13,005 bases of DNA from Annulohypoxylon bovei var. microspora (GCA_022836615.1 MU405514.1:1-13005), one strand, 5' to 3'. Counted from the first letter of the stretch, positions 1-9,199 are shown. Numbers and translations: made by a program. Notes: generated by a model not told the origin, from the letters alone.

Positions 1-486
1 ATTTAAAAACATATAAAACGTATAATAAATTAATTTTAATTAAAAGGCTTTAAATATAAAATAAACGATAAAGTTTAATTAAATTTAAAAAACATTATAA
101 TATTATAATTTAAAAAAAAACTTTTTTAATTATATATAAAATACAAGGTAATTAAAGTAATTAACCTTTATATAATAAAATTAAACGTATTTATAAAAAT
201 TTAATTACGATTTTATATTAAATTACTTAAATTAATAATTATAAATTTATTATTATTTTAAATATAAAATAACGTTTAACCATCATTTTTTATTATTTAA
301 AACAACGAAAACCCCGAATATATTATTAAGAAAATCTTATAATTAAAAAGTAAACGTAAAAAACGAGGCGTACATAAAATGGTATTAATTAAATAAAAAA
401 GTTACATAAAATTAACGTAAAAATTTCGGGAAAAATTAAAAAATATAAAGGCTTTAAAAATATTTTATTAATAATTCGGGGCAAAA
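1..486 (+). pseudogene. Ty3/gypsy chromovirus pol, 3' end: integrase C-terminus and chromodomain (RIP-dead)
   Basis: Read in the frame starting at base 1, this is the tail of a retrotransposon pol that begins outside the window. Bases 55-81 give YKINDKV, stop, L, matching the YKVGDKVWL element of the integrase C-terminal (GPY/F) domain. Bases 211-231 give FYIKLLK, matching the conserved FHVSLLK. A chromodomain follows: PEYIIKKIL at 313-339, then MVLIK at 379-393, a stop at 394 and KSY at 397-405 (family VKWKGY), and T plus a stop at 415-420 followed by FRE (family TWEP.EN). Both stops are TAA exactly where the chromodomain has its conserved Trp, so TGG was mutated twice. In the family the chromodomain directs insertion to histone-marked heterochromatin. 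The ORF may run on to about 660 without recognisable content. Confidence 0.85.
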
Positions 487-761
487 AACGAAATAAATAA
501 AAAAACCCTCGTAATTATAAACCTTAAAAAACAAAGGAAAAAAATATTATTATAAATTAAAAACTTGGAAAATTAATTAAAGTAAAAATTAATATAAGTT
601 TATATTATAATTATAAATATAATAAGCGTAAATTTTTATAATAAAATTATTAATAATTTTAAATAAATTATAAAAGTTATTAAAATATATATAAAAGAAA
701 TTTCCACGTTAATTAATTTAATTTATACTTTTAAATATAAATATTATAACTTTAAAAACAA
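487..761 (+). other. Downstream of the chromodomain; probable pol tail or 3' UTR
   Basis: The chromodomain frame continues with scattered TAA stops, but no motif is recognised. The 3' LTR of this element would be expected here or a little further right. I see no convincing TG..CA ends, no TATA box, and no copy of the solo LTR at 3290-3506. Confidence 0.4.
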
Positions 762-805
762 AAGGTTATTATTTTTTTTTTTTTTTCATTAATAAAAATA
801 ACCTT
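762..805. repeat. 9-bp inverted repeat enclosing a T15 run
   Basis: Arms AAGGTTATT (762-770) and AATAACCTT (797-805) are perfect inverted copies. Between them lies a run of 15 T (772-786), the longest homopolymer I noticed. On the minus strand this is an A15 tract lying just beyond the left end of the degraded minus-strand region, so it could be the poly(A) tail of a non-LTR element. It could equally be a hairpin at an element edge. Neither is proven. Confidence 0.5.
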
Positions 806-899
806 ATTTTTAATTTTATATAATATAAGTTTACCGTTATTTATAAAAATTATTACAATTAATAACCCATATATAAAACATTAACGTTATTTTTTATCG

Positions 900-2938
900 A
901 TATTTAATAATTTTAATAAAATTAATCGTAAAAATTAAATTATAATTAAAGTTTAATAAATGGTTATATTTATTTAAGTTTTTTATATTATTTTTTAAAT
1001 ATTTAAAAACTTAAGTTTTTTAATGTAAAAGCTTTTAATTAACGTTTTTTTTTTAATTAAAAATTAAAAAACGAATTTAAATTAAATTTTATTAATTTAA
1101 ATTTATTAATCGGTTTAAATTAAAAGCTTAATATTTTTTTTAAAGTTTTAAATAATAAGTTTTAAGCTTTTTTCCATTTTTTTATAAAGTTCGTTAAAAA
1201 TATTTTCTTTATTTTAATTAATATTTTTATGTAATTTAATATAATATTTATAAAAACATTTAAAACATTTTTTAATTAAAGTTTTTATTATTAATTATTT
1301 ATAAAAAAGTTTTAAATTTTTTAAATAATAAATATAATATATAAATTATTTAATCTTCATATAATTAAAATATATTTTATAATAATATTTTAATTCGATA
1401 AAAATTTTTAAAAGGTTTTATAATTTTAATAACATGTTTATTTAAATTAATTTTTACACATTATATTTTATTTATAATTTCGTTATTTTTAAAAATATTA
1501 AATATATAAATTTTTAATTTTTTTATATTAATTAATATAATAAAAAAATAAAATATAATATAAACTTTTTTATTACCATTAAAATCGTTTAAATTATAAT
1601 GAAATATTAATAAAATAAATTTTAATTTATATTCTTTAATTAAAGTAATTATTTAATTATTAAAACTTATTATAAATTATTTTTTAACATTTAAAAAGTT
1701 TTAATTTCATAAATTAATTTTAAATTAAATATATTTTTCATGATTAAAAACCATAAAATTTTCATTAACGAAAAAATAATCATTTATTCGTTTTAATATT
1801 ATATAAAAGTAATTATAATATTTAATGTTATTTCATTATATTAAGTTTCGTTATTAACGCCGGGTAAAATATATATTTTTCGTGTTAATTCCATGGTAAA
1901 TATAAATAAAATTAATATATTAATTATTTTTTTATTAACCATTACTTTTTTATTTAATTTAAAGTGAAATTTTTTTTAATTATAATAATTATCGAATTTA
2001 TATATATTTTAAAAAAAATTTAAAACGTAAATGTAAATACCCGGTTTTTTACGGCGTATAAAAACCATTTTTTTTTAATTTCGAATATAATTAAAATAAA
2101 AAAATAAATTAATTAAAATTTTTAAATAAATTATAATAATTAATTTTACGATTTTTATTAATTTCATCGGTTATTTTATTATTTCGTATATAATTAAAAG
2201 TAATCGTTATTTATTTTATTTTTTTATAAAAATAAATTAATTTATTAAATCGTAATTAATAATAATGGTTTCATAAATTAAAACTTTAATATATACCATG
2301 TAATTAATCATGGTTTTTCGTAAACGTTAAATTATAATTAAAAAAGTTAAAATTAAATCATTAAATTTTATTATTAATATAAAATAATACACGAAAAAAC
2401 GTCGTAAAATATTCGGGATTAATGCGATATTTAAACCTTTTTATATATTAAGTAATACACTTTTTATAATCATGAATTTTATAATTTTTAAAATATATAA
2501 AAATGAAATTTATATTAAAAAATAATTGTAAATAAAATTTAAAGAAATTTTTAAAACATTAATAAAATATAATAAACATTTTACTTTTAAAAAGTAAATA
2601 AAATCCGAGCTTCCCGTAAATAATTAAAAACTTATTTAATAAAAAATATATCGTTCGTAACCTTCGTTAATTTTCGAGCTTTACGATAAACCACGATTAT
2701 TAAATCGTATATTTAATATTATTAAAGTTTCTTTATAATTTCCATTACCGTCGCGTGAAAAGTTATAAATAATTATTAAATTAACCATTTTTAATCGAGT
2801 TTTTTTTATTTTAACGAACTTAAACCAATGGGTTTATTTTTTATTTATATTTTTTTAACCACGGTAATTTTAATTAATTAAAGCGTAAAACTTAATAAAA
2901 TATAAAAAACATTCCATTAATTTAAAAGCATGTGGTGG
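900..2938 (-). pseudogene. Unrecognised RIP-degraded coding-like region
   Basis: I do not recognise this protein. The minus-strand frame whose codons start at 2938, 2935 and so on reads coherently for long stretches between TAA stops; one runs about 49 codons through RDGNGNYKE and RFNNRGLS near 2.66-2.83 kb, and two more of about 37 codons follow. Where base pairs other than A/T survive they fall into sensible codons (cgc gac ggt aat gga). The frame includes a Met at about 2923. The left half (1.0-1.8 kb) is Lys/Ile/Asn/Leu rich with more stops, as expected from RIP alone. No reverse transcriptase, DDE transposase, helicase or zinc-finger motif is visible. It could be a gag, a transposase or a captured gene. 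The two other minus-strand frames also contain moderately open stretches, so the frame choice is not certain. Confidence 0.4.
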
Positions 2939-3289
2939 TTTTTTTTAATTTATTAATAAAAAAAAACCTTCATTTGTTTTTTTTTAATAATTAAATGTAT
3001 AAAATTATAAGTAAATAATAATTTATATATATAAATATTTATTAATTTATTTTATAATATTTATTAAATTTAATTTTATTACGCGTTTTAAATTAATATT
3101 ATTACGCGTCGTAAATTAATATAATTTATATTACGCCGATTTATTACCGCGTAATAATAATATAAGTTATGGTTAATATAAAAGTTATCGAACGTATAAT
3201 TATCGCATAATTAATTAATATTTAAGTTTAAAATTAATCCGTCCATTAATTATAATGTTATCGCTTTTAAATAAACGATTATAAGTTTT
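2939..3289. other. AT-rich spacer with a cluster of ATTACGCG motifs
   Basis: No gene is recognised. Bases 3078-3155 hold ATTACGCGT at 3078-3086 and 3101-3109, a variant ATTACGCCG at 3130-3138, and an inverted copy CCGCGTAAT at 3147-3155. These are unusually CpG-dense for this background. They may be remnants of a short tandem array, or sites where CpG simply resisted mutation. Confidence 0.45.
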
Positions 3290-3348
3290 TATTACGGCGA
3301 ACAGGTTTTAAATCGGGACAAAACTTATGCGACGGCGGGACCACGTAC

Positions 3349-3354
3349 TTTATT
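3349..3354 (-). promoter_or_regulatory. AATAAA polyadenylation signal in the LTR
   Basis: AATAAA reads on the minus strand about 67 bases downstream of the TATA box. This is the usual LTR arrangement, in which the R region ends shortly after it. Confidence 0.45.
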
Positions 3355-3420
3355 AACGAGAATATTTAAAGTGAAGAGTTAAGAAAAAAAAAGCCACGAA
3401 ATGGTTTCCTTTGAAAGGTC

Positions 3421-3428
3421 TTTATATA
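3421..3428 (-). promoter_or_regulatory. TATA box TATATAAA in the LTR
   Basis: A consensus TATATAAA on the minus strand, followed about 35-50 bases downstream by a pyrimidine-rich tract (a T9 run, then CTTAACTCTTCACTTT). That is typical of a fungal core promoter and transcription start. It lies in one of the few patches with near-normal base composition. Confidence 0.55.
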
Positions 3429-3506
3429 TTAACCCTGCGGCTAAGACATTAATTAACCGGCTCCGTTAATATACCTTAAGAATAACGGTAGTTAAACGCC
3501 GTTACA

Positions 3507-3740
3507 ATTTTCACCATTGGAAATTTTCTCGTTTAAATTTAAAATATCTTTAATTTTAATTAAAACGGTATTTTAAATAAATAAAAAGTTTTATATAAAA
3601 TATAATTAACCCCGAATCATGTTTTAAAAAGGATTTTATACGTTATTATCGAATAATTTAATGTTAAACTTTTAATAATACGTAAAACTTCACCATTATA
3701 AAAATTATTATTATTATATATTTTTAAATTATTATTAAAA
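3507..3740. other. RIP-mutated stretch between solo LTR and GC island
   Basis: Typical AT-rich mutated sequence with a few surviving C/G (CCCCG near 3611). No frame, repeat or motif is recognised. It is presumably the edge of the older element into which the solo LTR was inserted. Confidence 0.4.
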
Positions 3741-3804
3741 GAACGCCACGCCCGCCCCACATATACATATGCATAAACCATATTATTGCTGCGCCACGTT
3801 CGGG
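3741..3804. other. Unmutated 64-bp GC-rich island
   Basis: 34 of 64 bases are G or C, against about one in ten around it, and both edges are abrupt. The right edge coincides with TGTAACG at 3805, which looks like a retrotransposon terminus. The island holds the palindrome TATGCATA and GCCACG twice. I see no tRNA, 5S or other RNA fold. The simplest reading is ancestral single-copy DNA left between two inserted elements; being unique, it was not a RIP target. Confidence 0.6.
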
Positions 3805-5261
3805 TGTAACGTTTTTTTAAAAATAAATTTAAAACATTAAAATAAAGCTTTTTCGTTTATTAAAAAAAGTTTATTTTTAAATGATCGAAATTTTATAAAA
3901 ATATTTATAAATTCGGATTCGAATATTTTTTTAATATTTACGTTTAATAAAAAAATTATTAATTTTAAAATTAACACGTTTATCGTTACGAAAATATTTC
4001 ATTAACTTTTTTTTTTTTACATTAATAATATTAAACCCGTAAAATTACCGTTAAAATTTAATATAAATAAACTCGTTTTTTTTTAATTTAAAAATACGGT
4101 AATAAATAATAAATTTCATATTATTAATAAATATAAATAAATAAATAATAATTTACTTTAATTATATTAATTATTAAAATTTAATACTTTATAAATGATT
4201 TATAATATAAATTTTTATATTATAAAAAACATAATTATAAATCGATATATTCGTTAAAACGTAATAAATAAAAGCTTTTAATAAATTATTAAATTATTTA
4301 AAAATTATTATTCTTTAATTAATTAAATATTTTTATTTTAAATAAAGTTTTTTTTTATTAAAATTCGTAATAAAGGCCCGATTAATTCGATTTTTTATTA
4401 TTTTATTAATAATAATCGTCGTATTATTAACTTATTCATTTAAATGTACGGGTTTTTAAATAAAATGATTTATTAATGTTATTTAAAACGTTTTTATAAT
4501 TTAAATATAAAAATATATATAAAAATATAACCGTTTTTTAATTATTAATTATTATTAAAAATTTATTAAAAGTTTTATAAAATTTATATATATTTAATTA
4601 ATGTTTATTACTACGAGTTTCAAAATAATAAACTTGTAAAATTATATATTAAAAAAAATAAAAATCCATTTATTATTAAAGATTTAACGATTAAAAATTC
4701 TTTAATTATAATACGATAAAAAAAAACGACATTTTAAAATAAATTAAAAAATAAACGAAATCTTTTCGTTAATTTTTCGTTAAAACGTTTTTTGATAATA
4801 TAATAATAATAATTTAAATTTAAAATAAAAAAAAATAATAAAAAATTAATGGAAAATTAAAATTAAAAAAAAATAAAAGTTTTAAAAAAATAAATAAAAT
4901 AATAAAAAAAGAAAAGTTTATATTATTCGAAATATGTAATAATTTAATTAATGTATATTAATTTTTATCGGAATTAAAATAGTTTTTAACGGTAATATAT
5001 TTTTCTTTTTTTCCGATAAAAATATAAATTTTTATGTTTATTTTCGGATATTATTTATTTATTTATTAATATTTTATTTTTTTATTAATTAATTTTTTTA
5101 AAGGGTTTTTATTTAAGCCGGGAATTTATTAATTTTTAAATAATTTTAAATTTTTATAAAAAATGAATTAAATTTCGCTTTAATTAAATATATTTTTATA
5201 TAAACTTATTATTTAAATATTTTTTAAAAAATTATTAAGTTTTTAATATTTTTAAATGTTT
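3805..5261 (-). other. 3' flank of the main Ty3/gypsy element, probably UTR plus LTR
   Basis: This lies between the end of pol (5262) and a candidate terminus. On the plus strand the terminus is TGTAACG (3805-3811); on the element's strand it reads ..CGTTACA, the same kind of end as the solo LTR. The boundary coincides with the change from GC-rich island to mutated DNA. A matching 5' LTR right of 9.8 kb was not found by eye, so the LTR length is unknown. A plus-strand frame through 3841-4800 is moderately open (about 50 codons without stop near 3.85-4.01 kb, about 40 near 4.57-4.71 kb). I do not recognise a protein there and count it only as a possibility. Confidence 0.45.
4961..5023. repeat. 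13-bp perfect inverted repeat
   Basis: Arms ATTTTTATCGGAA (4961-4973) and TTCCGATAAAAAT (5011-5023) flank a 37-base loop. Including CGG/CCG in both arms makes this better than the chance A/T palindromes that abound here. It lies in the 3' flank of the main element and could be a terminator hairpin, part of the LTR, or the ends of a tiny insertion. Confidence 0.6.
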
Positions 5262-5480
5262 TTAATGAAAAGTTTTAAACGTTTTTTAAAAAAAGTAAAT
5301 TTTAACGTTATGCCATTTAATTTTCGAATTATATAACGCTTTTTATTTATGGTTTTATTAATTAAAAATAAGTTTAATTAATTATAACGTAACTTGTTTT
5401 TTCGTGATAAATCGATGTAACGTGGTATATTAAAAAAAAAAATTAAATCGTTTTATTTAAAAGGTTCGTTTTTTATTTTT
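5262..5480 (-). other. Integrase C-terminal (GPY/F-type) domain of the main element
   Basis: The plus-strand complement of 5393-5367 reads LRY, N, stop, LNLF, matching the family's LRYRWLGPF; the Trp codon is now TAA. Further on, LNG (5320-5312) followed by ITLKFTFFKKRL matches the closing LDGTPL.GTFAG.RLK segment. This domain binds DNA and marks the end of pol. Recognisable sequence stops at about 5262. Confidence 0.8.
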
Positions 5481-5799
5481 TTTAAATATTTTTTATTTTT
5501 ACGTTCCGTGGTTTTTTATTTTTTTTTATTAAAAATTTTAATTAATTAATTAAGGTTTTTTTTTTTACGTTATAATAATTATAAACGTATTATAAAAAGT
5601 TCGTTTTTATTTAATATAACGTTTTAATTTAAAATTTTTTAAATGAATATAACCGTTTTAATAAATAATATAAGTTTTCGTTTATATAAAATTTCGTAAA
5701 AAAAAACGTTGTTTAATTTAATAAATACCCGATTAATTTATACGATATTAAAGAAATGTTTAATTTAATTTTTATAAAGTTTTTTAAAAACTTTAAATA

Positions 5800-6120
5800 A
5801 TTTTTTCGCGATGTTTTTATAACCGACCTCGACTTGTTTTTAAATTTCGGTAAAATACGTAAATCTTTGTTTTTTTAAAATATTAACCGTTTTACACGCG
5901 TTTATAAATATTTTTTTAAATTTAAAGCTTTCGTTGCATTTAATTTTTAATGGGGTATTATATATAAAATAATTTTTTTTTTATAAAAATTTAATAACGT
6001 TATTAATTATTACGTTTTTTAACGTTTCGGTTTTTAATTAATTATTAATTTTTTTTCTTACTTTTAAAATTATTTTTTTTACTTTAATCGTTTAATATAT
6101 ATTAAACGTTAATGATTTAA
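5800..6120 (-). other. Integrase catalytic core of the main element (DDE)
   Basis: TPLKIKC then N (5935-5933) precedes ESFKFK, matching the family's VCDGGSEFK. The catalytic Asp reads Asn (GAC to AAC), and the two Gly read Glu and Ser, all G-to-A. About 35 residues on, QVEVGYK carries the catalytic Glu (GAG, 5830-5828), still intact; the following Tyr (5821-5819) was His. It matches the family motif NG.VERGHK. A one-base shift relative to the zinc-finger frame occurs near 6.05 kb beside an A run. The first catalytic Asp is not clearly visible. Confidence 0.85.
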
Positions 6121-6179
6121 ATTATTAATAAATTATTTAATTTAATGTAAAAACTTAATTCGTAAAATTTTTAAATGTT

Positions 6180-6500
6180 TAACTTTTAATAATTAAAATA
6201 AAATCGAACCGTTTTAATTATTTTACGATATATATTAAATTAATAATAAAAACCATTAATTTTATAATACGTTAACTCGCGTCTTCGGTGGTTAAATTCG
6301 GCGTAACATTTTTAAATAATTGTTTTTTTTTATATTTTAATATTTATAACCTTTCGTTCGTGATACTTTTTTTTAAGTTTTCGCCATAAAATTCTTTCCG
6401 TAACCATAAATTTAAATGTTTTATTTTTAAATTATTGCCGTAATAATCGATTTTTCGTTAATTAATAATCTTTGAATTTAACGGGGTATTTTAACGTGGT
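6180..6500 (-). other. Integrase N-terminal HHCC zinc finger of the main element
   Basis: The first His reads Tyr (TAC, 6305-6303), then AEFN, then His (CAC, 6290-6288) in NHRRRE. The Cys pair reads Tyr-Phe-Asn-Tyr, stop (6200-6189), where the family has C..CQ. Spacing and neighbours (Y.W..L or equivalent between the pairs) match the HH-CC zinc finger that assembles integrase on LTR ends. All three altered ligands are explained by C-to-T (His to Tyr) or G-to-A (Cys to Tyr). Confidence 0.85.
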
Positions 6501-6691
6501 TAAAAAATTAATAATTTTTTAAAACTTATGTATTTATTCTTTTAAAAGGTATAATGGGAATATGTTAAAATTTTTTAATTTAAAGTTTAATAATGTATTA
6601 ATTATTATACCGTAAAATTAAACGTCGATAAATTCGTTTATATCGTTTTTTTAATCGTCGTTTTTTTTATTAATTATTTTTTTATTTTTAC

Positions 6692-7200
6692 GAAATAAAC
6701 CATTTATTATTACATTTAACGTTTTTAATATATGGTTTATTTTAAAATTAAATATTTTAATTTAAATAATTTAACGTGTAAATTTTACGTTTAAAAAATT
6801 AATAAAATTATTATTTAATTATACGATTAAAGTTTTTACGTTAATTTAAAACTTAAAATAAATATCGTAAAAATAATTTCGGAATTTTCGGAAAAATTTA
6901 ACGGCGGCCATAACTTTTTTCTTCGTTATATCGTATTTTTTTTCAACGTTTTATTAAATATTTAATTCGTATTTTATTAATTAAAATTTATTTTAATTAT
7001 TTATTTAATTTAAAATACATTTTTAATTAATTTTAAAAATGTTTATTTATATTATAATGAAATGGTTTACGGTATAATTTAAATTAATAAAATAAAAAAC
7101 GTTAATTAAGGTATTTTAAAAGGTTTTTATTACGAATTTTTAAAAACTTTTTTAAATAAAAAAAACGTTTTTTCGTAATAATAATATTAAAAAATTAATG
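6692..7200 (-). other. RNase H domain of the main element
   Basis: IKYEL (6977-6963), then EKKYD (6944-6930), ITKK and FRKFRNY match the family block RYESG....EKKYD.TK.E......LRKFR.Y. KTLIVQLN (6836-6813; the Gln codon is now TAA) matches the segment around the DA.TLVAQLN motif. TR, stop, I at about 6779-6769 and the His at 6734 match TRW...I..FDFE..H.PG. NGLFR (6704-6690) matches the ADGLSR motif that closes RNase H in gypsy elements. The role in life was removal of the RNA strand during reverse transcription. Confidence 0.9.
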
Positions 7201-7217
7201 ATTATAACGTAATAATT

Positions 7218-7900
7218 AATTTATATTTTAAAATAAACCGTAATATTAACGAAAAAATGGATTTTTTTTACGTTAATGCATTTTTTCCATTTTTAAATTT
7301 TGAAAATTTTCGTTTAAATAAATTTTCGTCCGTATGTTTCATATAAATATCCGATTATTTCAATGGTCGATTAATAAAAAATTAACTTTTTTACGTTTAT
7401 TATGGTTTTTATAAATTTAAAATTAAAAAAAACGGCGGCGATATTTTCGATATATTTTAAAATGAATTATTTTATATTTAAATAAATGTTTTTATTATTA
7501 TATTTAATTATTAAACTTTTAATGTTAATGTTATTAAAAAATGGATTATAAATATAAGGGATTAAATTATATAAAATTTAAATAATTATTTTTAAAAAAT
7601 AAGTTATTAAATTCGTTATTTTTTACGGTAATGAAATTATTTAAATTAAATTAATTAATAAAGCAAAAATTGTAAAATATTAAAAGATTTTTAATAATTT
7701 AATTTAATTATATTTTAAAAAAAAATTAACCATTAATATAAATTAATTCATGGCGAATTTTTTAAAAAACTTTTTATAACTTTTAAAAAAAAAAATATTA
7801 TAAATTATTTTACCGTTTAACTTTATATATAAATTAATTAATTTAAGTTTTTTATTTTTTTTTTACGACGAATTATACGTTTTAATAAAAGTTGTGGTTT
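7218..7900 (-). other. Reverse transcriptase domain of the main element
   Basis: From N to C: FVVKK (about 7877-7865; family WFLVKKK), KLKLIN (family LRLVN), FTIF (7676-7665; family FTAF), SLPQK with Gln as TAA (7634-7620; family LPQGATNS), and the active site PFFNNINIKS (7544-7515; family PFIDDVGVKG). Both Asp of the catalytic pair read Asn (AAT 7535-7533, AAC 7532-7530). IIGYLYETYGRK (about 7358-7323) and VYFKI, stop, I (7238-7218; family VYYRIWI) lead into RNase H. With both metal-binding Asp lost the enzyme is inactive whatever the stops do. Confidence 0.92.
7855..7864 (-). other. Frame shift in a 10-base A run inside reverse transcriptase
   Basis: On the element's strand, FVVKK reads in the gag/protease frame up to the A run, while KLKLIN and the rest of RT read in the frame one base further on. 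The run has 10 A where 9 would keep the frame. It is probably an insertion by slippage, though a sequencing error in the homopolymer would look the same. Confidence 0.7.
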
Positions 7901-8640
7901 TTTTTTAAAATGTTATTTTTTAAACGCGTTTTTAAAATTTTATAAATTTAATTTATTAAAAAAATTAAAATTAAAATGTTTTAAACTTATTAAATTAAAT
8001 GGAAAATCGTTTTAATTATATAATTTAATGTTATATTTTTTTTAATTAATTTTATTTTATTAAAGTTTTAAATTAATGTTATTTTTTTTCGAAATAAAAT
8101 TTTAATTATTACGTTTTTTTTAATGTTAATTAATTTTATGGAATTAAAATCCTTTTTAATTTATATTAAACGTTTAAAAGTTAAATGTGTTTTACGAAAT
8201 TAAATTACGAATCGCGGAAAAATGTTTTTAAAAAAATCGTTTAACATTTTTAAAGCAATATTTTTTAATTATTTTTTAATTTTATTAAATGCTTTTATTT
8301 TTTAATCGATCGAATTAAATGGTATTAAACCGTTTAATGGGGCGTCGTTAATGGGGTTAATTTTTTTAACCTTAAATTTATATATGGTATTAATTTAATA
8401 AAGGTTTATTATTCGTTAACGATTTATTTAATTAATTTATTTTTTAACTTTTTTAATTTTATACCGATATATTAACTTTAAAATATATAAAAGTTTATTA
8501 TCGTTAAAAATATAAAGAATCGATTTATTATTATTTAAATTAAAGTTTAAATGTTTATTAAAGGTTAAATCCTTCGTAATAAATGGGGATTTAATTCCAT
8601 TAAATAAATTAATTTTATTAATTAATGTTAATAATTACGA
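7865..8640 (-). other. Linker between protease and reverse transcriptase of the main element
   Basis: In the upstream frame this gives KKINPINDAPLNG near 8.33-8.37 kb, matching a KKVKPVN.ALPGG type segment that precedes RT in the same ascomycete gypsy lineage. It continues through TFKRL (8.17 kb) and IIKTIFH (8.0 kb; family IKTIPH) to the RT start. The region is stop-poor for this background (LTFNKHLNFNLNNNKSILYI near 8.53-8.57 kb). No catalytic function is expected. Confidence 0.7.
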
Positions 8641-8899
8641 AAAATTAAAAAAATATGTGATTTATATTTAAAAATAATTATTTTCGTTTTACGATTAATT
8701 ATTATTTTTAAGTTTATTAAAACCATTAATTTAATTTAAAATATTAATGGTTAATAATTTTTTAAAACGATTTTTATATTTATTAAATCTTCGATTATTC
8801 GTTTATTAAAACGATTAAAAGTTAACGGGATTTTAATTATTATTTTTCTAAAGTTCATTTAATTAATTATTTATATACCTTTAAAAAAAACTTATTTTA

Positions 8900-9180
8900 A
8901 TTAAAAAAACGAAATTAAAATTTAATATTAATTTTATTAAAGCTTTATTATTTTTCATAATATATATCGGAGTTTTAAAAAACTCGTTATTAATTTAAAT
9001 TAATTTTTTAATTATTTTTAAAACGAAGATTAATATTATTAATTTAAACTTAAATTAAATTAACGATGTTTTAAATATTATTAATTTAAATTTTTTAACG
9101 TATAAAAAAGTAATAAAGTTTAATTAAGTTCCGGTATTAATAATTATTATAATCGGGTTTTTATTTTTATTTAAATTTAC
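8900..9180 (-). other. Retropepsin (aspartic protease) domain of the main element
   Basis: PIIIIINTGT (about 9156-9127), followed by a TAA and LNFIT, matches the retropepsin active site .I.ID(T/S)GA..N.I. The Asp reads Asn (AAT at 9138-9136) by G-to-A, while Thr-Gly are intact. The position, in the same frame as the linker and just upstream of it, is right for a gag-pol protease that processes the polyprotein. Confidence 0.75.
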
Positions 9181-9199
9181 TCGAATTAAAAGTTAAAGT

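Larger units (their letters stand above)
3290..3506 (-). mobile_element. Probable solo LTR of a Ty3/gypsy-type retrotransposon
   Basis: A 217-bp block much less mutated than its surroundings (27 of 60 bases G or C in 3301-3360). On the minus strand it begins TGTAACGGCG (3506-3497) and ends CGCCGTAATA (3299-3290). That is a 10-bp terminal inverted repeat with two mismatches, and one of them is explained by CA-to-TA mutation of the terminal CA. Inside, in minus-strand order, lie a TATA box TATATAAA (3428-3421) and a poly(A) signal AATAAA (3354-3349), the order expected of U3-R. The flanks are GTTTT (3285-3289) and ATTTT (3507-3511), a possible 5-bp target duplication separated by one G-to-A transition. 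No matching second LTR was seen, hence solo. A cellular promoter driving the minus-strand region to its left is the alternative. Confidence 0.6.

Noticed and set aside
900..1800. RT-RNase H linker of another gypsy element on the minus strand (FNELYKKMEK, KNIKLLI, stop, TD)
   Set aside because: The RNase H Asp context does not follow: the next codons are several TAA, which cannot derive from the expected residues by RIP, and no RT motif lies upstream.
3290..3506. rRNA or small nuclear RNA gene, because CCTGCGGCT and CTTAAG recall rRNA segments
   Set aside because: The similarity is limited to a few bases, the neighbouring sequence does not continue any rRNA or snRNA I know, and LTR-type ends with a TATA box explain the block better.
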